A stretch of DNA of 64,000 nt from UBA10364 sp905182675 (GTDB lineage: Bacteria; Bacteroidota; Bacteroidia; Flavobacteriales; Schleiferiaceae): positions 38,600-102,599 of the forward strand of contig CAWVWE010000003.1 of the NCBI GenBank assembly GCA_963933975.1, read 5' to 3'. The position numbers were made by a program, and so were the translations under genes. Below, in pieces: positions 52,480 through 59,889 of this stretch (its first letter is position 1; each line of letters starts with the position of its first letter). Under the pieces are notes generated by a model that was not told the origin of the DNA, ran no database searches, and saw only the letters and a program-made list of their open reading frames with translations.

Positions 52480-52712
52480 TTATCTGATCCCTGAGAATCG
52501 TCTTTTATCTCCTCATACTCAACATACTCCCCTACACTATGAGAGACTTTGCTCTTCTTAGGATGCTTATCAGTCCAATCACTTTTAGCATTTGTATTTC
52601 CTCTAGAAGCAGTCGATTTTCCTCTTCGGGAAGCAGAATTGCCCCCAAAAATTCTGTCGAGCCAACGGAAGATAAAGTAGGCTAAAATGGTCATGGCAAT
52701 AAATCGCAACAT
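52476..52712 (-). CDS. Small DUF4834-like membrane protein
   Basis: A 78-residue protein with a single N-terminal membrane helix (MLRFIAMTILAYFIFRWLDRIF), then a basic, Ser/Arg-rich linker and a C-terminal VGEYVEYEEIKDD. The GEYVEYEE ending together with the N-terminal anchor matches DUF4834, a family known only from Bacteroidetes and without known function. It is coupled by a 4-bp overlap to the GT4 gene downstream, an arrangement that suggests a membrane-linked role beside the glycosyltransferase. Confidence 0.78.
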   Translation of the reverse strand: MLRFIAMTILAYFIFRWLDRIFGGNSASRRGKSTASRGNTNAKSDWTDKHPKKSKVSHSVGEYVEYEEIKDDSQGSDK

Positions 52713-52735
52713 GGGGCGGAAATTTTTCTCAAGAT

Positions 52736-52774
52736 AAAAAAGAATCCCGGGGCCAAGGGCACCGGGATTCTTTT
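52736..52774 (-). terminator. Terminator of carB
   Basis: On the minus strand: GAATCCCGG and CCGGGATTC form a 9-bp stem around an 11-nt loop, then six T. It lies about 22 bp behind the carB stop and before the DUF4834 start. Confidence 0.85.
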
Positions 52775-52795
52775 CAATGGAATATTACATATTAA

Positions 52796-55648
52796 TTAAC
52801 GACTCAGGTATAAACTGCGCTCGCTATGTAGTTTTTTAAACATAGGGTCTTTTAGATCCTTTATAAAATGGATTTTCTCACCCGTAGACTTCATTTCAGG
52901 ACCAAGTTTCTTATTCACATTCTGGAACTTACTGAATGAGAACACCGGAATCTTAATCGCATATCCCTCAAGATGAGGATTGAAATTAAAGTCCTTGACC
53001 TTCTTAGTACCTAGCATTACTTTCGTTGCATAGTTTACATAAGGTTCTTTGTAGGCTTTACAAATAAATGGCACCGTACGAGAAGCTCGCGGGTTTGCTT
53101 CAATGATATAAACAACATCATCCTTAATAGCAAATTGAATATTGATCAGACCCTTGGTTTCTAAAGCTTTCGCGATTTTCACAGTATGCTCCTTGATCTG
53201 TTGCATCACCAATGGACCTAGATTGAATGGCGGCAATACCGCTGAACTATCTCCTGAATGTATACCACACGGCTCTATATGCTCCATAATACCAATGATG
53301 TAAACATCTTCGCCATCACAGATTGCATCAGCTTCAGCCTCAATAGCGCCATCTAAGTAGTGATCTAACAAAACTCTATTGCCCTCGAACTCTCTAAACA
53401 GATTCACGACATGGTGCTCGAGCTCTTGCTTGTTGATGACAATTTTCATACCCTGTCCACCTAGAACATAAGAAGGACGCACAAGAATTGGAAAACCAAG
53501 GTTATCCGAAATATCTAAAGCTTCATCTGCTGTTGTCGCAATGTCGAATTCAGGATATGGTATGTCTATCTCCTTTAATAGATTCGAAAATCTACCACGG
53601 TCTTCTGCTAAATCGAGTGCTTCATAAGAAGTCCCTATAACTTCAATACCATATCTACTCAGTTTTTCAGCAAGTTTCAACGCTGTTTGACCACCCAGTT
53701 GAACGATAACACCACGGGGCTTTTCATGCAGAATGATATCATATATGTGCTCCCAGAAGACAGGCTCAAAGTAGAGTTTATCAGCCGTATCAAAGTCTGT
53801 ACTTACCGTCTCAGGATTACAATTGATCATGATCGTTTCATATCCCTCTTCGCGAGCAGACAGGACGCCATGCACACAACTATAATCAAACTCAATACCC
53901 TGGCCAATTCTGTTCGGACCGGAACCAAGAACTATGATTTTTTCTCTTTCTGAGACAACGCTTTCATTCTCTACCATCTCCACTCCAAGGGGATTGGTAA
54001 AAGGCATTTCAAAGGTAGAATAGTAATAAGGTGTTTGGGCCGGAAACTCTGCTGCACAAGTATCTACCAACTTCCATACCCTGTTAATTCCAAGGTCAGT
54101 ACGTCTAGTATGCACCTCACTTTCAAGGGCATTGATCATATGCGCAATCTGACGATCGGCAAAGCCTTTCATCTTTGCTTCTCGCATCAATTCTTTTGGA
54201 ATAGACGAGATGTTGTGTTTTTCGATTTTAGACTGAACTCGTGCCAGATCCTCGATCTCCATCAAGAACCACATGTCTATCTTAGTGATTTCATGGATAC
54301 GACGTAATCCGATACCCATTTGAATGGCATCATAGATTACAAACAGGCGATCTGAAGAGGCGTACTCTAATTTATGCAAGATGATATCTTGATCTGTCAA
54401 ACCTCGGCCATCTGCACCCAAACCATTTCGTTTGATTTCTAGTGACTGGGCGGCTTTATGAAGAGCTTCCTGAAAGCTACGACCTATGGCCATTACTTCT
54501 CCAACTGATTTCATCTGGATACCAAGACGGGTATCTGCTCCTTCAAACTTCTCGAAATTCCATCGAGGAATCTTTACGATTACGTAATCTAACGTAGGCT
54601 CAAAGTAGGCTGTAGTGGTCTTGGTAATTTGATTATTCAATTCATCCAAGGTGTATCCTATCGCCATTTTAGCAGCTACTTTCGCGATTGGATATCCTGT
54701 GGCTTTCGATGCCAGCGCAGAGGAGCGGCTAACTCGTGGATTGATTTCAATAGCCACAATGTCTTCTCTTTCATCAGGACTCACAGCGAATTGAACATTA
54801 CATCCCCCCGCAAAAGTCCCTATACTCCTCATCATTTTTATGGCCATATCACGCATCTTTTGATACGTGGTGTCACTCAATGTCATCGCTGGGGCTACGG
54901 TAATTGAATCCCCAGTATGGATACCCATTGGGTCCATATTTTCAATAGAACATATGATGATGATATTATCATTATTATCACGGAGTAGCTCCAGCTCGTA
55001 TTCCTTCCAACCTAAAAGAGCTTTATCAATCATGACCTCATGAATTGGCGAGATTTCTAATCCTCTCGTCAATGCCTCGTCAAACTCAGATTCTGTATGA
55101 ACAAAAGTCGCGCCTGCACCGCCAAGGGTGAACGAGGCTCGGACACATAAAGGAAAACCAAACTCTTGAGCTGTTTCCTTTCCTCTTAGAAAAGATTTAG
55201 CCGGGCGTGATTGGGCCATAGGAATATCAATAGACTCCATCAACTTTCTGAATTCCTCTCTATCCTCAGTAATATTGATAGCGGCAATATCAACACCTAT
55301 GATTTTAACGTTGTTATCCTCCCATACACCCTGATTATCTGAGTCTATACACAAATTTAATGCGGTCTGTCCACCCATAGTAGGCAATACGGCATCAACA
55401 TCAGGATGAATCTTAAGAATCTCTTCAATACTCTCTACCGTTAGCGGCTTCAAATAGATGTTATCCGCAATCACCTCATCAGTCATGATGGTTGCAGGAT
55501 TAGAGTTAATTAAAGTCACAATAATTCCCTCTTCACGCAAACTACGGGATGCCTGGGATCCAGAATAATCAAACTCACAAGCCTGTCCAATGACGATAGG
55601 ACCAGAACCAATAATGAGAACATGTTTGATGGAGTTATTTCTTGGCAT
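52796..55648 (-). CDS. carB: Carbamoyl-phosphate synthase large subunit without the C-terminal regulatory domain
   Basis: Makes carbamoyl phosphate from bicarbonate, ammonia and two ATP, for pyrimidines and arginine. Two ATP-grasp halves are visible: KHVLIIGSGPIVIGQACEFD and the repeated GSGPNRIGQGIEFDYSCVH near residue 560, with EINPRVSRSSALASKATGYP and IEANPRASRTVPF as metal sites. The protein ends at residue 950 soon after the second synthetase half; the ~120-residue MGS-like domain of E. coli CarB (1073 residues), the site for UMP and ornithine control, is absent. I recall the same short form in other Flavobacteriia. carA is not adjacent. A TAACTTTG box precedes it. Confidence 0.95.
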   Translation of the reverse strand: MPRNNSIKHVLIIGSGPIVIGQACEFDYSGSQASRSLREEGIIVTLINSNPATIMTDEVIADNIYLKPLTVESIEEILKIHPDVDAVLPTMGGQTALNLCIDSDNQGVWEDNNVKIIGVDIAAINITEDREEFRKLMESIDIPMAQSRPAKSFLRGKETAQEFGFPLCVRASFTLGGAGATFVHTESEFDEALTRGLEISPIHEVMIDKALLGWKEYELELLRDNNDNIIIICSIENMDPMGIHTGDSITVAPAMTLSDTTYQKMRDMAIKMMRSIGTFAGGCNVQFAVSPDEREDIVAIEINPRVSRSSALASKATGYPIAKVAAKMAIGYTLDELNNQITKTTTAYFEPTLDYVIVKIPRWNFEKFEGADTRLGIQMKSVGEVMAIGRSFQEALHKAAQSLEIKRNGLGADGRGLTDQDIILHKLEYASSDRLFVIYDAIQMGIGLRRIHEITKIDMWFLMEIEDLARVQSKIEKHNISSIPKELMREAKMKGFADRQIAHMINALESEVHTRRTDLGINRVWKLVDTCAAEFPAQTPYYYSTFEMPFTNPLGVEMVENESVVSEREKIIVLGSGPNRIGQGIEFDYSCVHGVLSAREEGYETIMINCNPETVSTDFDTADKLYFEPVFWEHIYDIILHEKPRGVIVQLGGQTALKLAEKLSRYGIEVIGTSYEALDLAEDRGRFSNLLKEIDIPYPEFDIATTADEALDISDNLGFPILVRPSYVLGGQGMKIVINKQELEHHVVNLFREFEGNRVLLDHYLDGAIEAEADAICDGEDVYIIGIMEHIEPCGIHSGDSSAVLPPFNLGPLVMQQIKEHTVKIAKALETKGLINIQFAIKDDVVYIIEANPRASRTVPFICKAYKEPYVNYATKVMLGTKKVKDFNFNPHLEGYAIKIPVFSFSKFQNVNKKLGPEMKSTGEKIHFIKDLKDPMFKKLHSERSLYLSR

Positions 55649-55665
55649 TTGCTATATGATTTCTA

Positions 55666-55673
55666 CAAAGTTA
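55666..55673 (-). promoter_or_regulatory. -7 element (TAACTTTG) ahead of carB
   Basis: Exact TAnnTTTG match on the minus strand, 17 bp before the carB ATG. A TTG lies 14 bp further upstream (55690-55688), within the T-tract of the rpmH terminator. Confidence 0.5.
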
Positions 55674-55688
55674 ACTACGGTTGGGACC

Positions 55689-55718
55689 AAAAAAAAGGTG
55701 TTGCTTTCAGCAACACCT
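55689..55718 (-). terminator. Rho-independent terminator of rpmH
   Basis: On the minus strand: stem AGGTGTTGC / GCAACACCT around TGAAA, then eight T. It separates rpmH from carB. Confidence 0.88.
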
Positions 55719-55747
55719 GTATATTATTAAAAGGTTGTTAACATTGA

Positions 55748-55906
55748 TTAACCCTTGTAATTTACTTTATCACTAACCGTCAGACGCTTGCGTCCTTTAG
55801 AACGACGAGCAGTTACTACCTTACGGCCATCAACACTCTCCATTCTAGAACGGAAACCGTGCTTATTCTTACGTTTTCTATTGCTCGGTTGAAATGTACG
55901 TTTCAT
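55748..55906 (-). CDS. rpmH: 50S ribosomal protein L34
   Basis: A 52-residue, strongly basic ribosomal protein. It begins MKRTFQPSNRKRKNKHGFR and goes on with SRMESVDGRKV and RRSKGRKRLTVSD, the full L34 signature. The ATG is at 55906 and the stop TAA at 55750-55748. It has one of the best promoters in the window (55942-55971) and its own terminator, so it is a single-gene unit. In many bacteria rpmH stands next to rnpA, yidC and dnaA; here no rnpA follows, and yidC lies 18 kb away. Confidence 0.97.
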   Translation of the reverse strand: MKRTFQPSNRKRKNKHGFRSRMESVDGRKVVTARRSKGRKRLTVSDKVNYKG

Positions 55907-55941
55907 AACTACTAAATTTTACCCGGTCTTGTTCGGGGCTG

Positions 55942-55971
55942 CAAATATATAACAGACTTTTAAAATTACAA
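55942..55971 (-). promoter_or_regulatory. Bacteroidetes-type promoter of rpmH (TTG / TATATTTG)
   Basis: On the minus strand: TTG at 55971-55969, a 19-bp A/T-rich spacer, then TATATTTG at 55949-55942, an exact TAnnTTTG match with ideal spacing. The start codon is 35 bp downstream. Confidence 0.8.
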
Positions 55972-56140
55972 CTCATACTAAAAAGAATTTCTCAGAAGTA
56001 TTTACGACCAGTAATCCCATGAAACAAAGCACTGCAGGATCTTTTCAGTCCGTAAGCCTTTGAAGAAAACAAAAGTACTCTTTTCGAAACTAGGTTTATT
56101 TGGTCATTCTATCTTACATAACTTCTTAAACCGCTTTAAC

Positions 56141-56737
56141 ATGAACCTTGAGGAAATATGGAACACTCGATACTCAAAAACCAAATATGCCTATGGCAAA
56201 GCTCCTAACGAGTTCTTTGCAATCGAATTAGAGAAACTAGCACCAGCAAGCATCTTACTACCCGCCGAGGGAGAAGGACGCAATGCGGTTCATGCACTGT
56301 CAAAAGGCTGGAAGGTGATCGCTTTTGACTTAAGTACTCAAGGAAGAGAAAAAGCGGTTGCACTGGCTCAGGAGCAAGGCTATATTTTAGATTACAGAGT
56401 TGCAGACGCTGAATCTTTTGAATGCCCTATCGAGGTTGAAGTTATTGTTTACTGTTATTTCCATGTCGCTAAAAGCATGAAGCGTCATTTATATAAGAGA
56501 CTGAATTCATTTCTCTCGGAAAATGGCGTTCTCATTTTTGAGGGATTCTCTTACAAGAATGTGGGGATGGGGAGTGGAGGTCCTCAAAATAAAGACATGT
56601 GCTTTTCAACTCAAGAGGTTCAAGGGTTATTTAGCGACTTCAAAGCTGTGAAAGTATGGGAAGAGAAAATCAAACTTCAGGAAGGAGAATACCACAATGG
56701 AGAGGCCTGGGTCATCAGAGCAATTGGCACAAAGTAA
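56141..56737 (+). CDS. SAM-dependent methyltransferase, TehB/type 11-like
   Basis: A 198-residue class I methyltransferase. It begins MNLEEIWNTRYSKTKYAYGKAPNEFF, a form typical of small TehB-like or thiopurine-type methyltransferases. The SAM site is ILLPAEGEGRNAVHALSKG (motif I, EGEGRNA), followed by VIAFDLSTQGREKA (acidic loop) and the adenine pocket VADAESFE. The substrate is unknown; relatives methylate tellurite/selenite or small molecules. I use the ATG at 56141; the frame is open to a TTG at 56060, but that part has no methyltransferase features. No promoter box is clear in the 230 bp between rpmH and this start. Confidence 0.82.
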   Translation: MNLEEIWNTRYSKTKYAYGKAPNEFFAIELEKLAPASILLPAEGEGRNAVHALSKGWKVIAFDLSTQGREKAVALAQEQGYILDYRVADAESFECPIEVEVIVYCYFHVAKSMKRHLYKRLNSFLSENGVLIFEGFSYKNVGMGSGGPQNKDMCFSTQEVQGLFSDFKAVKVWEEKIKLQEGEYHNGEAWVIRAIGTK

Positions 56738-56762
56738 TTAATTTTCATTTCGTTTAAAAGCG

Positions 56763-56770
56763 TACCTTTG
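56763..56770 (+). promoter_or_regulatory. -7 element (TACCTTTG) ahead of the DEAD-box helicase gene
   Basis: Exact TAnnTTTG match 126 bp upstream of the helicase start codon, which predicts a long leader of about 120 nt. No TTG is found at a normal distance upstream. Confidence 0.5.
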
Positions 56771-56896
56771 CATGAAATTTAAGGGGTGTCCATCTTCCAA
56801 GTAGGCTAATCATTTGTACGGAAGCGCTGACACTCAGTTAGCGCACCCAGCGGATCTGGGCAATAAAAAAGGCCTGTACAATATTAGGCCAACCTT
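56771..56896 (+). promoter_or_regulatory. Structured 5' leader of the DEAD-box helicase gene
   Basis: By far the longest clearly structured leader in the window. Local inverted repeats: CTTCC / GGAAG (56794-56798 and 56820-56824), GCGCTGA / TTAGCGC (56824-56830 and 56838-56844, one G-U pair), CCCAG / CTGGG (56846-56850 and 56856-56860), and GGCCT / AGGCC (56871-56875 and 56886-56890), the last ending six bases before the ATG. Leaders of cold-shock DEAD-box helicases are known sites of control in other bacteria; control here is inferred. I recognise no named riboswitch. Confidence 0.5.
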
Positions 56897-59008
56897 ATGG
56901 AAAGTTACAAAGACAGTGGTCTGCATCCTGATATTATCAGAGGTGTGGAAGCGTTGGGGTTCGAAACTCCTACACCAATCCAGAAGCTCAGTATCGAGCA
57001 TTTACTGGAAAACAAAACAGATTTAATTGCATTTGCTCAAACGGGTACTGGTAAAACGGCAGCTTTTTCGCTTCCTATACTGAACCAGTTAGATGCAAAT
57101 GTTCAACACGTACAAGCCATTGTATTGGCTCCAACTCGTGAGTTGTGTCTTCAGATTTCTAAGGACATTGCGTCTTACGCCAAATTCATGGACGTTAGAG
57201 TGACTGCTGTATATGGTGGATCACCTATCACCAATCAAATAAGAGATCTACAAGCAAGACCTCAAATTGTTGTGGGTACTCCAGGACGTACTTTAGATTT
57301 GATTAATAGAAGAAAGCTTAGAATTGAAGATGTCCAATTCCTAGTCTTAGACGAGGCAGATGAAATGCTAAGTATGGGATTCCAAGACGAATTAGACGCC
57401 ATTCTAGCCAACACCCCAGAAGAGAAGCAAACATTATGTTTTAGTGCTACCATGCCGGACGGTATGAAAAAACTAACCAACAAGTACCTAAACGATCCCA
57501 AAGAGATATCTGCTGGTAAGAAAAACATAAGTGCCTCTAATGTAGAGCACGAGTTATATGTTACAAGCCCCAGAAACACCTACGAAGCAATGCGCCGTAT
57601 CGTGGATTTCAATCCTAATATGTATGGTATTGTATTCTGTAGAACTCGTCGTGAGACACAGAGTTTTGCCGAACAACTCGTCAATGACGGATACCGAGCA
57701 GAAGCTATTCATGGTGACTTAAGTCAAGCACAACGTGATGATGTTATGGCACGTTTCCGTAAAAAGTCATTAAGTGTCATGGTCGCTACCGATGTTGCTG
57801 CCCGTGGAATTGATGTAACAGACTTGACCCACGTAATCAACTTGAATATCCCTGACGATCCTGAGGTATATGTTCACCGTTCTGGGCGAACAGGTCGTGC
57901 TGGTGCTAGCGGAATTTCTATCGTCATAACACACGGAAGGAACATGCGAAAAGTTAAGGAGCTTGAGCGTTTGATTGGTAAGACATTCGAAACTAAAGAA
58001 GTTCCTTCAGGTGACGCGATTTGTCAGATTAAAATGCGTGGAGCTATTGATGATTTAGTAGCACTCAAACCACAAGCCGCATTAGATGCAGAGCTTCTCG
58101 AAGAAGCCTTAGATAAACTAGCTCACTTGAGTAAAGCTGAATTGATCGAAAGATTTTTAGGACACGAAACGGCTATGGTTCTCAAACGTTACCGCGGAGC
58201 TAGAGATATTAACGAAGCAGCAAGAGCAGCTAAAGAGCATGGACGACGCGAAGGCGGAGGCAGTAGTAGAGGTGGCTCTGAAGAAGGTTTCAAAACAGTA
58301 GTAGTTGATTTAGGATATCGTCAAAACGTAAATCCGAGCCGACTTATGGGCTTGATCAACGACATTATGGAAGGTCAAAAAGTGAAAATCGGTAAGATTG
58401 ACATGGACAAGACTTTTTCAAAAATTGATGTAGAAGAGCGTTTTGCTGATGAAATCGCAACGAAACTAACTGGATCTACGACTGGTTCTTACACAGTTAA
58501 GGCATATTCCGAAGAAAGTAAAAGCGGCGGGAGACCTCAGCGTTCTTCCTCTTATAGCGGTGGCGGCGGTAGTCGTGGCGGTTATAAAGGTGGAGGAGAT
58601 CGAGGTGGTCGACGTGATGGCGGAGGAAGCGGTTACGCTGGTCGTTCTGAAGGTGGTCGTCGCGAAGGCGGTGGCAGTGGCGGTGGCTACGCTGGTCGTC
58701 GTACTGAAGGCGGTGGCGGTTACGCTGGTCGTTCTGAAGGTGGTGGCGGTTACGCTGGTCGTTCTGAAGGTGATCGTGGAACAGCACGCCGTACTGAAGG
58801 TGGTGGCGGTTACGCTGGTCGTTCTGAAGGTGATCGTGGAGCAGCACGCCGTACTGAAGGTGGTGGCGGTTTTGCTGGTCGCTCTGAAGGTGATCGTGGA
58901 GCAGCACGCCGTACTGAAGGGGGAAGTGCTGAAAGTACGGACCGAAGTAGTGGAAGAACGAAATTCAAGGGTACCTCTAAATTTAAAGGTGCACCTAAAC
59001 GCAAATAA
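56897..59008 (+). CDS. DEAD-box ATP-dependent RNA helicase with DbpA-like domain and Gly/Arg-rich repeat tail
   Basis: A 703-residue CsdA/DeaD-type RNA helicase for RNA remodelling in ribosome assembly, decay or cold adaptation. The core has the Q motif (FETPTPIQ), Walker A AQTGTGKT (~46-53), PTRELCLQ, the DEAD box in LVLDEADEMLSMGF, SAT, VATDVAARGIDV and HRSGRTGRAG. Residues ~470-535 (KTVVVDLGYRQNVNPSRLMGLINDI) match the DbpA-type RNA-binding domain. From ~540 the protein is a low-complexity Gly/Arg/Ser tail with repeats of GGGYAGRSEG and DRGAARRTEG, ending in a basic KFKGAPKRK. Such tails bind RNA non-specifically and can drive condensation. Behind it the SDR gene begins after 39 bp. Confidence 0.95.
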   Translation: MESYKDSGLHPDIIRGVEALGFETPTPIQKLSIEHLLENKTDLIAFAQTGTGKTAAFSLPILNQLDANVQHVQAIVLAPTRELCLQISKDIASYAKFMDVRVTAVYGGSPITNQIRDLQARPQIVVGTPGRTLDLINRRKLRIEDVQFLVLDEADEMLSMGFQDELDAILANTPEEKQTLCFSATMPDGMKKLTNKYLNDPKEISAGKKNISASNVEHELYVTSPRNTYEAMRRIVDFNPNMYGIVFCRTRRETQSFAEQLVNDGYRAEAIHGDLSQAQRDDVMARFRKKSLSVMVATDVAARGIDVTDLTHVINLNIPDDPEVYVHRSGRTGRAGASGISIVITHGRNMRKVKELERLIGKTFETKEVPSGDAICQIKMRGAIDDLVALKPQAALDAELLEEALDKLAHLSKAELIERFLGHETAMVLKRYRGARDINEAARAAKEHGRREGGGSSRGGSEEGFKTVVVDLGYRQNVNPSRLMGLINDIMEGQKVKIGKIDMDKTFSKIDVEERFADEIATKLTGSTTGSYTVKAYSEESKSGGRPQRSSSYSGGGGSRGGYKGGGDRGGRRDGGGSGYAGRSEGGRREGGGSGGGYAGRRTEGGGGYAGRSEGGGGYAGRSEGDRGTARRTEGGGGYAGRSEGDRGAARRTEGGGGFAGRSEGDRGAARRTEGGSAESTDRSSGRTKFKGTSKFKGAPKRK
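58741..58920 (+). repeat. Three tandem 60-bp repeats within the helicase tail
   Basis: Three consecutive 60-bp units (58741-58800, 58801-58860, 58861-58920), each encoding GGGYAGRSEGDRGXARRTEG-type 20-residue blocks. They differ by only a few bases (a Thr/Ala codon, a Tyr/Phe codon and one silent change). Shorter, half-length copies precede them at about 58620-58740. The near-identity at synonymous sites suggests recent slippage or unequal crossing-over, so length probably varies between strains. Confidence 0.92.
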
Positions 59009-59047
59009 GCGTATAAATATTAAATTGCCAAACAACACGCTACTATC

Positions 59048-59857
59048 ATGAAAGAGCAAACCGTTTGGATTACAGGAGCAAGCAGTGGTATAGGCTGGGC
59101 ATTAGCCCAAGCCTATAACCACGCTGGCGCTTTTGTTATTATCTCCGCCAGGAGAACATCCCTACTAGAGGATCTTAGGAAAACCTTATCCTCTCCCGAG
59201 CGATGCTTCATTCTTCCACTTGACCTTGAACAACATCATCAATCTCAACAATGGGTAGATGACGCTCTTCAACCTACGGGTAACATAGATGTCCTTATTA
59301 ACAATGGAGGCATTGGGCATCTGGGTTCCGTGCGAACCATGGACCTACAAATTGAAAAAAAGGTAATGGAAGTTAACCTTTGGGGAAGCGTGGCGTTAAC
59401 CAAGGCTGTTTTACCTCATATGGTGAGCAATAACACTGGTCAAATATGGACCGTAGCTAGTATTTTAGGCTATTTCGGGAGTCCTCGGTTAGCAGCATAC
59501 TCAGCTAGTAAGTTTGGTATTATTGGCTATTTTGAAAGTCTACAGTACGAAATGAAAAATACGAACATTCATATTGGTATTCTAAGTCCAGGGTTTATAA
59601 ACACAAATGTCACTCTGAGTAGTCTTGGCCCTGAAGGTGAGCCAATTGGTAAAAATAGTATTGCCCAAGAAAGAGGAATGCATCCGAAGGAATTGGCTCG
59701 AATATTCTTGAGGAAATCAAGACGCAAAAACCCTTCTAAACAACTATTTATAGGAGGCTATGAGACACTTGCCGTTCTATTTAAACGCCTCAGTCCTTCC
59801 TTGTTTTTCTTTATTTATGGAAAACTCACTGACATCACAAGAAAGAAGAAAAGCTAA
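59048..59857 (+). CDS. Short-chain dehydrogenase/reductase
   Basis: A 269-residue classical SDR. The cofactor motif TGASSGIG lies at residues ~10-17, followed by an ISARR segment that suggests NADP(H) preference. The NNGG motif (INNGGIGHLG) and the catalytic YSASK (Tyr and Lys) with an upstream serine in VASILGYF are present. Its closest look-alikes are DHRS7-type SDRs; the substrate is not known. It begins 39 bp after the helicase gene, in the same direction, and is followed by a 2-oxoglutarate oxygenase gene 32 bp later. Confidence 0.87.
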   Translation: MKEQTVWITGASSGIGWALAQAYNHAGAFVIISARRTSLLEDLRKTLSSPERCFILPLDLEQHHQSQQWVDDALQPTGNIDVLINNGGIGHLGSVRTMDLQIEKKVMEVNLWGSVALTKAVLPHMVSNNTGQIWTVASILGYFGSPRLAAYSASKFGIIGYFESLQYEMKNTNIHIGILSPGFINTNVTLSSLGPEGEPIGKNSIAQERGMHPKELARIFLRKSRRKNPSKQLFIGGYETLAVLFKRLSPSLFFFIYGKLTDITRKKKS

Positions 59858-59889
59858 CTGTTATATTTGAAAAAGTTAAATCCACACTC

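Noticed and set aside
56060..56140. Upstream start for the methyltransferase
   Set aside because: The first codon is TTG and the added 27 residues look random; the methyltransferase domain starts at the ATG at 56141.
58741..58920. Tandem repeats considered as a CRISPR array
   Set aside because: The 60-bp units are contiguous with no unique spacers, are in frame with the helicase, and no cas genes are nearby.
58466..59059. Long open frames on both strands over the helicase repeat tail
   Set aside because: They result from the repetitive Gly/Arg codons with a 60-bp period divisible by three; their predicted proteins are low-complexity Val/Lys-, Thr/Ala- or Arg/His-rich and lie wholly over a well-supported gene.
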